Assembly: GCF_019279795.1 (NCBI RefSeq)
Contig: NC_056732.1
Location: forward strand, 1,639,852,757-1,639,916,756
Reading direction: 5' to 3'
DNA from: Protopterus annectens
Lineage: Eukaryota > Chordata > Ceratodontiformes > Protopteridae
DNA: 64,000 bases
Made by a program: the position numbers and the translations under genes. Shown here piece after piece: positions 47,264-59,004 of the stretch (position 1 is its first letter; each line of letters starts with the position of its first letter). Under the pieces are notes generated by a model. That model was not told the DNA's origin. It was given only the letters and a program-made list of their open reading frames with translations, and made no database searches.

Positions 47264-47859
47264 TATCTATAGACACTGTGGAGAACCCAGGAATATCTCA
47301 GTGAAAAAGTGAAAAATGTAGTTTATTATCACAAAAACACATAACAACACAAATCTAATATAATAAATTTAAAAAGCGTAAGCAGTTCCTTTAGAAGTCT
47401 TTAGAGGTAAATCCTGTTATATAAGAAAACTGAAACCAAATCTTGTTTCCATAAAATAGTTTTGAAGGGTAAAATCATGAATAGGGGTTAAAAATCATAC
47501 ATTAAATACATTTAAATGAACAATCTAAAAACATTAATAACCATAGAAGGGAATGATTGAAATAGCACCCTCTAGAGTAACTTTCTGGAAAATTAGAACA
47601 ATATAGTAACATTCCCTATTTGATGCACAATGTGGAATTTGAAATAAAGTATGAAGGGTGTTAGTTGTACATTAATAACAAACAACTAACAAATTATAAC
47701 CTAGCTGCTTTAAGTTTAAGAACAGGGGCCAGGGACCTGTATTCATTCAAACCAGGTGGTATATTGACTTCCAACACAGGCTGCCAATAGATCTCCCTGT
47801 ATTTTATCCTTGTCTCTGAAGGACCACCTCCTAAAATCTTGTTTTATTTCTTCAGTTAC
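47264..47859. other. No recognisable feature
   Basis: AT-rich. It could include the untranslated 3' region of the Penelope-like element immediately to the right. Confidence 0.35.
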
Positions 47860-49270
47860 AAAAAATAAAAAAATAGTCTGCCTGCAAATCTTGGTATGCT
47901 TGTATAATGAATTTGCATCATATTTAGTTTTGATATCGCAGAGGTGTTCATAGATTCTCTTTTTGAGCTTGCGCTCAGTTTTTCCAACATATAAGGCATT
48001 ACATTTTTTTACACTGAGTGAGGTTCATAACCCCTATGCTATCACAATTACTAAATGTTCTAGCTTCTATATATTTATCTCTAGCTCTAATATATACAGA
48101 ATCACTGTTGGACAGATAAGGACACTACATGCACACCCCACATTTAAATGTACCCACATTTTTTCCTATTAGAAACCATATTTTTCCTTTTATCTTGTTC
48201 TAAGATTTCTTTAATATTACACGCCTTCCTAAACACAAATTTGATGGGGTCTTTAAAAATCACATTCAAGTCAGAAAAACTAGCAAACCTATCCCAGTTG
48301 TTGGTAATCACATTTTTAATAAGGTTTGCTTCACTATTATTACCAAAGCCCCTTTATAATTGATATTATTTACACTATCCGTGCTGTGTGTCATGTTGCT
48401 ATCATCGCCATGCTGGAAACTAGGTTGTTTCAAATTTGCATTTTGTGTCCCTAGAACAGGGGCATATTGATCCTTCCTACACTTTTTCACTATATTCATC
48501 ACCTCTTCTTGCATCCTGTGTGGTTATTTTCTCTCTAAAAACAAGTTTTTAAGCTTTGCACATTCCTAAATAAAATCTTGTTCATCTGAAGTCATTCTGG
48601 ATACCCTAATCAGTTGCCTACTGTTTGTAGGGGTGGGTACTAGTATAATATAAACAGGAGTTAGAAAAAGTGTCCTTAAGATACGCTTTAGATTTAAACC
48701 CCTGCATATCTTCAACCTAGTAAATAGTAATATCCAAATAGTTCACTAAGTCCCTAGTAATATTGTAGGTAAATTTTAAAAAATGTGTAGTGGATCCCAT
48801 ATATTTAATAAACTCCATAAGATTTTCTTCCGTACCAATCCAAAAAATACTTATGTCATCCAAGTGATGCTTATAGTAGTTCCAATAATGAACAAAAAGA
48901 GAGCTGAAAATAAATTTGTTCCCACAGGTATAGCACTATATTCACATAAGTGAGAGCGAAATGTCCCCCCATAGCTACCCAACTTTTTTGCTTGTAAACC
49001 TCTCCTGGGTTCCTAACATGTTCCCTGTCTACCAATGTTTCAAGACCTCTCATGACATTCTCACTTGGAATAGGATGCTGTGTATACTATAAGCTGGGAT
49101 AAGGGATTGTTTATGAAATGCAGCAACTTTGTACTTTTTAGTAATAGGTTTTGGCCATTTTGTTGTAAACCAGCTAACTCATTAAAGCCTATAGTGCCTT
49201 TTTCTATGCTTCCAGTTCACACTCATAGCTCCTTATGGCATCCAGACATTTTTTGGGTCTGGCTTCTTTA
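47860..49270 (-). pseudogene. Penelope-like retroelement: RT plus GIY-YIG endonuclease, broken
   Basis: Minus-strand frames, from right to left: a VHSILF block and GLETLVDREHVRN near 49,010-49,085, KSWVAMGGHFALTYVNIVLY near 48,930-48,990 (family: GTAMG..AP.YANL), YKHHLDDISIFWIGTEENLM near 48,820-48,880 (the YIDDI catalytic box reads HLDDI). Next are FLKFTYNIT..NYLDITIYY near 48,730-48,785, NNWDRFASFSDLNVIF near 48,250-48,300 and NVGTFKCGVC near 48,140-48,165. The GIY-YIG domain is KCNALYVGKTERKLKKRIYE then HLCDIKT and SLYKHTKIC near 47,885-48,025. RT followed by GIY-YIG is specific to Penelope-like elements. Several stops and shifts. Confidence 0.85.
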
Positions 49271-49341
49271 ACCAAGTGACTTACCAGCTAATAAAAGGAA
49301 ATATTAGAAAGGGCAAAGCGTTATTAACAAAATTACACTAA

Positions 49342-49597
49342 GATTTTATTTTTTTAACATTTGTTAATTGGGAAAGTTCAACTTGGAACAAGCCAATTTT
49401 CAGCAGAGGCCCAGAGAGAAACACTCCAGACGCATGTCTTTGTAATATGGGAGGAAACCAGAGCACCCAGAGGAAACCCACATGAACGGAGGGAGAACAT
49501 ACAGACCCTGCACAGAAGGCACCCCAGCTGAGAATCAAACCAGAAAACCTCTTGCTGTGAGGCGACAACGCTACTGCTGCACCACTGCACCACCCGA
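49342..49597 (-). mobile_element. tRNA-headed SINE with L2-type 3' tail
   Basis: The minus strand starts CGGGTGGTGCAGTGGTGCAG, then TTGTCGCCTCACAGCAAGAG and a B-box-like TGGTTTGATTCTC, a middle region (GGGTGCTCTGGTTTCCTCCC), up to AAAGACATGC. It then changes to GGAGTGTTTCTCTCTGGGCC, TCTGCTGAAAATTGGC and CCCAATTAACAAATGTT with an A-rich end. That last part is the L2-type tail seen at 35,940-36,010. The head and middle match the SINEs at 51,376 and 52,981. Confidence 0.82.
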
Positions 49598-49854
49598 TTG
49601 TTAAGCTTGTTAGTCTAAGATGTCCTGCAGTAGAGACATGATCACTGTTTGGCATTTATTATTCTTATTCTCATATTTATGCTCATATTTGCATAATCGC
49701 AAGCTGTACATGTTATTGAGAGCTATGGTATGATATGCCACGGTGGGCGACAAGAAATGTCATTGCCAATGCTTATTTATATCACACTGTACCCATGGTA
49801 TTGCTACTTATTTGCTAATGTTGTAGCTTCCACATGTCAGAATGGGATTCAAGA
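49598..49854. other. No recognisable feature
   Basis: AT-rich spacer. Confidence 0.4.
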
Positions 49855-50345
49855 ATGACACCCAGTTTACAATCATCTGCAAATTTTGTAAACCAATCCT
49901 ATTTTTTAATTTAGAGATCAGTGAAGTATATGCCAAATAGTAGAGGACATAGTATGGACCTCTGAGATACTCCACTGCTTACCCTCATGATGTCTGAAGA
50001 TGCACCTGTCACCCTCATTGTGTGGATTTTGTCCCTCAGCCAATTTTATATCCACCTAACTACACAGAGACCAATTTGGAGCACATCTAGCTTGTTAATT
50101 ATATTAGTCTGTGGTATGGTATGAAATGTTTTGGTGAGGTCAAGATATGCTGTATGGACAGCATTGCTGCTGTATGTTGCTTATGCTACTCTTTCAAAGA
50201 AGTTTACCAAATTTGTAAATAAGGATTTACTCTTAACAAAGACAAACTGCTGGGGGTCATGACTGATAAGATTTAATATCATAGTTTATCAGGTCAGCTA
50301 TGACCATTCCATGGCCTTACAGATGAGGCTGACCAAGATTTTGCT
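49855..50345 (-). pseudogene. Old CR1 reverse transcriptase fragment (copy L)
   Basis: Minus-strand frames: LVSLICKAMEWS near 50,310-50,340, FVFVKSKSLFTNLVNFFE near 50,190-50,250, HTAYLDLTKTFHTIPQTNII near 50,105-50,165, NWLRDKIHTMRV near 50,010-50,045, SSGVSQRSILCPLLFGIYF near 49,930-49,985 and TKFADDCKLGVILESH near 49,860-49,905. It has several stops. An older subfamily than A-H and truncated at both ends. Confidence 0.82.
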
Positions 50346-51375
50346 TAGTGCTGTGCCTGATAAATGCAGACACTTTAAATTGAAGTTTTACTCTTAGTAA
50401 AACAAGATAGCAGGCTGTGCTAAAGATCTACTCCTCACTTCAGGACTTTGCAAAAATAGAAATCTTTTTGTAATATGGAAATAACTATGTTCTGAATTTT
50501 GCCATGTACTCATTTTTGTAAGTAATATTATTGATAGAAAGACAGTGATGCATTTTCTGCTCTTTGAGATCTGGTTGTGGCTGAAAAGGGTCAATAGACA
50601 AGTCCACTTACCCTGTGAACAAATGGTAAATAAAAAAATGTTATCTCTAGATAATCTTTTCTTCCCTTTATGAGAGAAGGTCTGGGTAGCACCTCTATAG
50701 TTCACTATATTTATGCTGGTGCTTGGTACCCATACAGCGTCATTCACTGCATTGACAAGTGCAATCAAGCAGGTTGCAGGGAACGGGAAGGACAAGTTGC
50801 AGTCCCTTTGGTGGTGGTGGAGGTATGGTGGCATTTGGCGAGGTTTCATGGCACAGGCAGTAGAAGCTGCTGTTTTGGTGTGTGGGGGTAGTTCCCAGGC
50901 AGAACACAGGGAACAGGTAGGATAAGTCACAGTCCTGCTATGTAATTGCCTTCAATGCTGCATAGACATACAAAAAGCAGAGCAGGCTGGGCCTGCAGTA
51001 GAACAGGCATGCAGAGACAATGCACATTGTTCACATATGCAGATTAGCCACACTATGGCGCAATCGTATAAGCGCATGGAGCTGTGCTTTCCTTAGGGGT
51101 ACTAGGAGGTACTAACAGAGCTGCATACCCATAATGATCCATGTGTTTACTCACAGGTGTAGCTGTGCTATCGTGTAACCAAATCAGTGGCAACAGCTAG
51201 AAAAAATCACCACACTGGAGACTTGGTCGCTGCTGTAGGCCTTACACACATGGCATCTGAAGAAGTTTGATTTTATTAAACGAAAAGCGGTTTATGCACT
51301 TTAAAACTACTGGTTGCTTTCTGAAGCCATTTTTTATTTATTTTTTCTATTTTAGTAGTTTATTTTGTCTTTGGA
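50346..51375. other. Unassigned stretch with a 178-codon frame of doubtful coding value
   Basis: A minus-strand open frame spans 50,394-50,930, but it shows no domain, signal or neighbour that supports a gene. The right half holds tRNA-like or promoter-like words only by chance. A CTGAAGA..GTTT..AAACGAAAAGC segment at 51,257-51,289 is discussed as a finding. Confidence 0.35.
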
Positions 51376-51718
51376 TGGCCACAGTGGTGCAGCGGTTAGT
51401 GTTGTCGCTTCACAGCAAGAGGCTCTCCGGTTCGATTTTCGGCTGGGGTGTCTTCTGTGTGGAGTCTGCATGTCCTCCCTACGATCGCATGGGTTTTCTC
51501 CGGGTGCTCCAGTTTCCTCCCACATCCCCAAAGACATGCTGCAAGTGGATTGGACATGCTAAAATTGGCCCTAGGTGTGAGTGCGTGTGTGTGCCTTCTG
51601 TGGAAGGTTGGGCACCGGGCTGGCAACTAGACACCGCAAAACTCCACTGCCAATCATGAGTGGACAAGGTGATCCATTGTGGCGACCCCTAACTGGGAAA
51701 AGCCGAAAGAGAGAGATA
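51376..51718 (+). mobile_element. tRNA-headed SINE with (GA)n-ending tail, full length
   Basis: The head GGCCACAGTGGTGCAGCGGT fits the A-box consensus (TGGTGCAGCGG), and GGTTCGATTTTC fits a B box 40 bases later. The middle has GTTTCCTCCCACATCCCC and AAAGACATGC, then CTAAAATTGGCCCTAGGTGT, GGCACCGGGCTGGCAAC, GGCGACCCCTAACTGGGAAA, AGCCGAAAGAGAGAGATA. The last part resembles RTE-type 3' ends that finish in a short simple repeat. The partner assignment is inference. Confidence 0.8.
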
Positions 51719-51935
51719 ATTTTGTGTTTTTTCAGCAAGTCAATAGTGTCAGTCACTCAAGATTCGTAGTTCTTATTGCTCATAAAATGAATGTCCATGC
51801 AAAACTTGCTGTTTTGTTGACTTTTTTAAGTAAATTAGAGTTGTTGGTGACTTAAGGTTCTGAGATGTTCAAGAACTGTTTCCTGTGCTCACAAATACAG
51901 TGTTTGAATTCTTCCACAGCCATCTGCTTGCTGGA
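51719..51935. other. No recognisable feature
   Basis: Short spacer. Confidence 0.35.
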
Positions 51936-52045
51936 TGACTTTGAGCAAGTCACACAAATAGCACTTCTGGATCTCCCATGAAAAGGGACACTTTGTCCAG
52001 TGGATTTACCTGGTTAACAAATAGATAAAAGAAAATAATATTTAA
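51936..52045 (+). mobile_element. MIR/L2-type 3' fragment
   Basis: TGACTTTGAGCAAGTCAC resembles the conserved part of MIR-like SINEs. It is followed by GGGACACTTTGTCCAGTGGA and TTTACCTGGTTAACAAATAG, a variant of the L2-type tail in this window. A similar but weaker stretch lies at 53,365-53,450 (GACCAGGTCACTTGAC..AAAAGGACACTTGTGCCC). Confidence 0.5.
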
Positions 52046-52499
52046 CATCCAGCCCTTTGCCTGCCCATTATTTTTGGCTTCATGCAGATTGAGAAAAGAG
52101 GTTGAGAAGCATTTTGGTATGTAAAATTCATGGCTTTCTGGCAAATTGTTTTGGGCCGCAGTTACATAATAATGACATGCATGCAAGTGAGTTTCAGGCA
52201 ATGTCTTTCAGAAAACATTTGCTAATGCAAAGTCTGCGATTCTAGTAGCTTTCTAAGTGTATAAAAGAAACATTTTAAACCAGTTCCTGATATTTGTTCT
52301 GTGCCTTTGATTCTTGAGCTAATAGGTTGGGGGTGGGGCAAAGGAGGTCCAGCATGTTGTGTTATATGATGCTCCCTGCAGTAAGTTGAAACACACTTCT
52401 CAGTCACTATTCAAGAATGTTTTCATTAATTGTATCTCAAGCAACTTCTGAATGTATGCAGTCATACAAAGGGTTGTAACTAATGGTCTTTTCTGTGTG

Positions 52500-52500
<1 letters not shown>
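52046..52500. other. No recognisable feature
   Basis: No supported gene or repeat. Confidence 0.4.
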
Positions 52501-52501
<1 letters not shown>

Positions 52502-52555
<54 letters not shown>

Positions 52556-52558
52556 CAC

Positions 52559-52592
<34 letters not shown>

Positions 52593-52640
52593 ACGTGTGT
52601 GTGTGCATCTGTGTCTGTGTGTGTATGTATGTGTGTGTGT
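52502..52640. repeat. (GT)n microsatellite with interruptions
   Basis: GT repeats broken by GCACGC-type interruptions near 52,550 and 52,590. Confidence 0.97.
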
Positions 52641-52980
52641 AAATAGTTTTTACATCCCACAGTAGTTATGGTATAAGAAAAGGAATCAGTTGTAAGAAAC
52701 AGGAGAATCATTACATGAGCCATGTTCTCTGGGTCAGCTCCTTGGTTTCCTTGATTTGGTGATTGCTGACATCATGTTTATTATCTGGTTTTGAATAAAG
52801 TGGACAGCATGGAGTCTATAAGATTAACATTAAAATATTAACTATGAATGCGCTTTTAATTTACCTTGTTTTTTGCAGACACACAGTTACGAATTGCACT
52901 GTGTTGGACTACAACATTGTGTCTGGTACTTAGTGCAGATCAGTAAGGCTTTCAACTGTTGAAGAGCAGCTTCCCATAGT
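52641..52980. other. No recognisable feature
   Basis: Spacer between the GT tract and a SINE. Confidence 0.4.
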
Positions 52981-53307
52981 CTTCTTCTTCTTCTTTCAGC
53001 TTTTCCCGGTTAGGGGTCACCACAGCGGATCACCTGTCTGCTCATGATTCGCAGTAGAGTTTTTATGATGTTGAGTTGCCAGCCCGGCGCCCAAACTTCC
53101 ACAGAAGGCACACACGCATGCACTCATGCCTAGGGCTAATTTAGAGTGTCTAATCCACCTACAGCATGTTTTTGAGATGTGGGTGAAAACCGGAGCACCT
53201 GGAGGAAACCCACATGACCACAGGGAGGACATGAAGACTCTGCACAGAAGGCACCCCAGCCAAGGATCAAACTGGAGAACCTCTTGCTGTGAGGCGACAA
53301 CACTAAC
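52981..53307 (-). mobile_element. tRNA-headed SINE with (GAA)n-ending tail, head truncated
   Basis: The minus strand begins within the head at GTTAGTGTTGTCGCCTCACA and continues through GGTGCTCCGGTTTTCACCC, AAAAACATGC, TAAATTAGCCCTAGGC, GGCGCCGGGCTGGCAAC and GGTGACCCCTAACCGGGAAA. It ends AAGCTGAAAGAAGAAGAAGA. It is the same family and tail as the SINE at 51,376-51,718, lacking the A box. Confidence 0.8.
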
Positions 53308-54895
53308 TTCCCATATTGTAGGGATTAATTCCCTTAGCCTTCTTTGGTCTAGTGTATGAGTCTGACCAGGTCACTTGACTAGGCAGTGTTCCTGGCCTTC
53401 CACTTAAAAGGACACTTGTGCCCAGTAGGCTGTCCCAAAGAATTAGGAAATTTGTTACAAATTTGTCTTTTGAATTTCTGTACCCTTCAAATAGTCCTTA
53501 ATTGTTGTGCCATTATATGCTATTTGACTATGACTCCCAGCATGACTGTTGTAGTTTAATGGATTGTTAGATATATTTTCAATAAATCTGAGCTCACTCT
53601 AAGTCTGTTTTCAGCATATGATTGTTTTGTTTTCCTCATCAAGTGGCTGTTGATGTTTCTGCTGTAAAATTTTTACTAAAAGTTTTAAATTAAATCCAGA
53701 TCTCTGTGATCATTGCAAAAGCAAAGAAGACAGTAGTCTGCACAGTGACAGATTTGAAAAGTGTTTTATGGAGAGAGACAGCCATGTAATAGGATATCGG
53801 TACAGATGTGGGGTAGCCTGATCCATTACTTTGCTTAGGGTCCCATTTGGCCGTGATCTGGCTTTGCATGCCAGAACTGCTCAGTGTGCTGCAAGGCTAA
53901 CTTGAAGACCTTCAACCACTGTAGGGAATGGAGGAATTAGTAGTCCCCTTGGCAGCAGGTAGATCACTCCTGTGGCTGCCATAGTTAAAGTAGAAGACAT
54001 TGGTGCACTGCAGGCATGCCCAGCTGCTAAAATGGCTCATGCACCCCCAGATCTAACCAAACTCTCCATGGCTGCCTCCACCCTTGCCATAGACTCTTAC
54101 CTGGATATGGCCAATGTTTTTCTGCCAGTGCACATCCTTCTCCATTGCTGCATCCACCTTTGTCAATGGACATTCACCTGGAAGTGGCTGGGGCTCATCT
54201 GGTTCCACTGTGGACACGACCCACTGGGTATCCCTCTCAGAGTCTATCAATTCAATGCAAGTCACTTCCCTATAAGTGCATCTTGAATAATATATATCCA
54301 TATGCAGCCAAGGAATAGTGGGTGGCAATCCATCAGCCAGAACCTTACCACAGGGTCCACAATGACAGCCATTCACATGTAACCAATATACAAGCCATCT
54401 GCTGAACCAGATGCCTCCAGACCTGACAATATAGGTTCACATGGTACATACAGTCAGCATTCTACCCATGGAAGCTCCATCATATCACCTGTGGACATGA
54501 TCCCTTCCCTCTGCAATTCTCTGTACATGTTTGTACTTCCACAGGAACCCCTCATGACACTTCCATCTAAGCTAACATTGCTGACCCTTGCCACTGTGCC
54601 CTTGTCCTGTGCAAATGATGTTTGTGTCCTTCCCATCACTCTGGCTAATTTAGGTATGATAATGTTTGATACAGGGTTAGGAGAGTTGATACACTGTAAT
54701 TCATACCTGATGTGTGTGAATGCATGCATCAGTTTTGTTCTGCATTTGTTTTGTCATAGGTCACAGCTATGAACCAGATTCTTCTTCTTTGTCATTGTCA
54801 GTGCATACTGCACATGCCTTTGCCTCTGGTGAGGGCCCACTGCAGTCCCATCCTCTGACTCTTCACCTGTATCCTCTTCTGCTGCTGGCACAGGT
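53308..54895. other. Unassigned stretch next to the HARBI1-like remnant
   Basis: Frames of 90-107 codons at 53,972-54,376 and 54,454-54,772 occur on both strands without recognisable domains. It could include the untranslated part or the second ORF of the adjacent Harbinger-like element, which I could not show. Confidence 0.35.
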
Positions 54896-54899
54896 AGGT

Positions 54900-56050
54900 C
54901 AGCCAGGGCCAAGGTGTCTCCTTGCTGTAACAATTCTCATAGAACCATGTTGTGTAATATGATGCAGACCACAAAGCAATTCCTGCAAGCTGACAGTCAA
55001 GAAAATTCATTGCTTTCCATATACATTCTGCACTTTTAACATAATCTTCAAAATCTCATTGAAGTTTATGCTTCTTTCTTTTCTGGAGTGCTTCCTCAAC
55101 AGACTTAACTTTTTGGTTGATGTTTTTATTGACACCATTTACCTCACCAGCACTTATAGTCTATTAGCTCACTTCAGAAACTTGAAAGATTATTTATTGC
55201 ATAAAGAAACAGTGTTTATGCTGAAAGTTAATATACTACAACCTTTTAAACTGAAAAATAAATGTTCTTAGAATAGAATGTTAATTATTAATAGTTTTAT
55301 TATTAATTATTTTATTATTTTTGTGTTCTAACTAGTTGTGATGTTTTGCATAATAATATTTCAATTTGTCCATTGTTATAATGCCTTTTATTCTGTGAAG
55401 GCATAAGCCAAAGCGCCAGAGTTAAAGAGAGTTAATAAACTGCTAAAATTGGTAGTCATTTTGATGATTGGTTAGTGCTTTAATAGTTGTTGTCATATTA
55501 TATTGCATATAATACGCTAGGCATTGTACATCAGCTGGCAGTTGATGGAATAGGAATCCTTATGATTGTTGTAGCAAATGATCTGTAGATGAGGTGGGTC
55601 TTGATAGCAATATGGGTACAGTCAATGGCCACCAACGTCACAGGGAAATGAGTTATGTCATAGAATGCTACCATATTGCTGGTTCTCTCCTCTGCTGTCC
55701 AGAGGTACCAAATATGCTTCCCTACATGAATCAGTGTAATAGCTAGAAACCAGTGCATGATTCAAGAGATTGAAGCTTGCAGAACTCATATCATGTCTGC
55801 CATCAGACAATAAACATTTTCTGCAGCAATGATGGTTAATACTACACAGACTTTCATTTTCCTTTGGATAGGCAGTTGATACATCCCCCTTGACTGGTAT
55901 GATGACTGCACATTTCTTCTAGCTCCTGTATGATGTTCCTGTCCTTACTGTAGTGGTCAACTAAGTCACAGACTTAGAGGTGATGTTAGACGTATGATGT
56001 ATGTTAGCCATTGATAGAGTCTTCTGCAATGTGGAGGGTGGCAGTGCACA
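54900..56050 (-). pseudogene. HARBI1/Harbinger-type transposase remnant
   Basis: Minus-strand frames: a HWFLAITLIHVGKHIW block followed by AEERTSNMVAFYDIT and HFPVTLVAIDCTHIAIKTH (near 55,600-55,755). HFPxxxxAIDCTHI is the first catalytic-aspartate region of Harbinger/HARBI1 DDE transposases. Further downstream, in a shifted frame near 54,930-54,985, CGLHHITQHGSM could be the decayed C.LHN motif at the protein's C-terminus. The middle of the domain, including the second aspartate and the glutamate, is AT-rich and unreadable. I did not find the terminal inverted repeats or TSD. Inactive. Confidence 0.55.
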
Positions 56051-56175
56051 ATATTAAAGATAGTGACTTCCAAAGCAGTCATAACACATAGGTTCATAGG
56101 TAGGTACTAGGCTATTGGCCCTAGGGCCTATATAAGCCTAGCCAAAAGTACCATGGCTTTCGCCACCCAAGAAAA

Positions 56176-58975
56176 TTATTTTCCTGTGCCACTGTCGAGC
56201 AGAGCCACAGAAGTGATCCCCGGGGTGAATTTCCTATCTCCCATCCAATCATCAAGATTTTTCTTGAAGAGTGCTAATGAGGAGCTTTGTTTGATATAGA
56301 TAGGTAGTTTGTTCCAGAGTATGGGAAGTCTCTGGGAAAGGAATCTATCCCTCCAGCATGTTCTGTTTATTGTGGTGACGAGGTTTAGTTCCCTAGAGCG
56401 TGTAGCTCGTAGGGATTGGGATTTCTTTAAGTGGAGCATGTCTAAAAGCACTGGGTTTGACATAGCTTTGTGTGTTAGGCAGAGATCGCCTCTGAGTAGG
56501 CGATATGCAATGGAGTAAAGCTGCAGTTTTTTGAGAAGGTCTGCATAGGGCATCTCCTTGAGGCCGGTAATCCTCTTTGTGAGGTATTTCTGTGGCTTTT
56601 CCAGTTGTTGTAGATGTCTTGTGAGGTACATACAAAAAGGGGCATTGTACTCTATAATGGGTCTAATGAGTGATGAGTAGAGAGGAACAGTGACCTCTTT
56701 TTTCCTGGATGAGAAACCTTTTGTGATGAGTTCTGCCACATAGAAGGATTTCCTGACTACTGTGGCGATGTGATTATCAAAGGAGAGACTACTGTCCACC
56801 TGTGTCCCAAGGTCTGTTATCACACTTTCGGTGTTAAGTAGACTACCCCCTATGTGGTAGTTTATGGGTACTGAGTCTTTACCAAAAGGAATGACAATGC
56901 ACTATTTGGCATTGAGATTGAGGCCATGGCTTTGACACCAGGCATCTGTCTCAGCAAGGCCATTTTGTAGGATGTCCACATCTTTTGGAGTTTTGTTTAT
57001 GGCTCCTAGTTTGCAGTCATCTGCAAACTTCATTAGCCAAAGAACTTCTGTGTTGGCCTGTACTTCAGAGAAGTAGATATCAAACAGGAGAGGACCCAGG
57101 ACTGAACCCTGTGGTACTCCACTTGTCACTGGTCTGAAGCTGGATAAGGAGTCTGCTACTTTCACAGTGTGGGTTCTGTCAGTGAGCCAGTTGGCAACCC
57201 ATCTTGTGACATAGGGATTTATACCTAGTTTAGTGAGTTTATCTATAATTCCAGAGTGGGGAATGGTGTCAAAAGCCTTGGCGAGATCTAGATAGGCTGT
57301 GTGAACCACCTTACCCTCATCTACAGCTTTGGTGACTGCTTCAAAGAAGTCTATCAGGTTTAGGAGACATGATCTGCCTTTTATAAACCCGAACTGGGTG
57401 GGGTCCTGAGTTTGGAGATTACCAATGTCATTGTTTATAAGTTCCATGATGATACGCTCCATAGCCTTGCAGACCAGGCTCGTTAGGCTAATGGGGCGGT
57501 AGTTTCCGGGGTCTGTGGTGTCTCACCCTTTGTTGAGTGGGATAACTGTCGCTGTGCACCATTAAGTGGGCACATAGCCTGAGGTGAGGCTATGATTGAA
57601 CATGGTACTTAAGTGGGGTGCCAGTTCGTTCTGTAGTTCATGTAGAACACAGCCTGGGATGTCGTCAGGTCCCATGGATGCTGTGTTCTTGCCTTTGGAT
57701 AGTGTGTTTTTTAACTGTGCAGCCGTGATTACAGGAACTTTGCATTCTTCTGGTATAAAGATGGGCCCTTTAGGGGATGACAGATGGGTAAAGTTAGCAC
57801 TGAACCTATCTGCCAGGATGTTGGCAATATCCGTTGGTTCTGTATATTTAGTGCCATTGTGCTGTAACTCAGAGCAGATCTGAGTGTTGCCATTGAGATT
57901 CTTGACATAGCTATAGAATGCTTTGTGGTTGTCTTTAGAGTCAGTGGCGATTTTGTTTTCATAACTAGTTTTGGAGGATTTTATGAGGGATCTCAGCTTC
58001 TTACTGAAGCTGACCAGGGAGTTTCTCCAATCATGGGATTTTACTCTTTTTTTGCAAGAGTTTCTTTCTTCTGTTGTAGAGTTTGTGTATGGCAGGGGAC
58101 CACCAGATTGGCTTCCTTTTTTTGGAGGATAGCATCTTGGTTCTGTTAGGGATTGCACGATCCATGCACTCATGTAAGTGCTTATAAAGTGCATTTGTGT
58201 AGGATTCAGCAGTCATACCTCTATTGTCTGTCAGCATGGGTGTCGTGAAGTTTGCCACTTCTGTCTTAAGAAGCGTGAAGTTGGCTTTGGAGAAATATTT
58301 TACTGTGGTTTCCCTAATGGGGGGTGAGGGAGGGATGTGGATGTCTAGGGTGATTAGCTTATGGTCGGATCTGACCAACGAGGAATTGACCTCTGGTGTG
58401 GAGCACCGGTTGCCCATGTTGGTAATAACCAGGTCTAGGATATTGCTGTCCCTGGTGGGGGTGTGGATAAGTTGATCCATGGCATTGGAATTTATGAACT
58501 CCAGAAAACGTTGAGCACAAGAGTTGGTACATGAGTAGTTTTCCGAGTTAATGGTAGGGTAGTTGAAATCGCCCATTATTAGGGTGTAAGGTTGTACCCT
58601 AATATTTTCCAGTGTATTAAGAATTGAGGAGTGGGAATCCTGGGGCATGGTGGGGGATCTGTAGCAAGCTACAATTTGGATTGTGGTCTTGCCCAGAGTT
58701 AGTTGCACTTGGATAACCTCAGATGCATTATGCTGAGCAACTAGCCTGGAGGTGTGGATATCCTTAATGAATATGGACACGTCTCCGCCTTTAGTGTTTC
58801 GGTCCAGGTTAGGTGGCCGAAAGGTGTGGTATGAATTATAGCCTGGTAATGCAGGGGTACTCTCTGGAGCCTTGAACCAGGTCTCTGTCACTGCACAGAT
58901 GTCGATGTTCTCCATTTTAAGGAGTGCCTCGAGAGAGTGCATTTTGAGGTTTAGACTTCTAACACTGAGTAGCAA
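56176..58975 (-). pseudogene. CR1-F ORF2: endonuclease and reverse transcriptase, broken
   Basis: It starts at TTG (58,975) as in D. The endonuclease is uninterrupted: TETWFKAP, MGDFNYPTIN, VRSDHKLITL. An extra A in an A run near 58,050 shifts the frame. Nonsense codons follow: TAA after LTSGYVPT (57,563), a TGA in the KGGATTDP stretch near 57,525, and TAG for lysine just after LNAK near 56,900. RT blocks remain readable: FIKGRSCLLNL, YLDLAKAFDTIPHSG, SGVPQGSVLGPLL, MKFADDCKLG, LWNKLPIYIKQ. Ends at 56,176. Confidence 0.88.
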
Positions 58976-59004
58976 TACCCTCAGATTCTTCTTGCCTGTA
59001 CCTG

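Noticed and set aside
50394..50930. 178-codon open frame on the minus strand
   Set aside because: No domain, no splice or promoter context, and low-complexity flanks; likely chance.
51376..51470. tRNA gene
   Set aside because: Same reasoning: A and B boxes belong to a repeated SINE head found three times in 4 kb.
52400..52723. Histidine/threonine-rich frame on the minus strand
   Set aside because: Translation of a GT/CA microsatellite.
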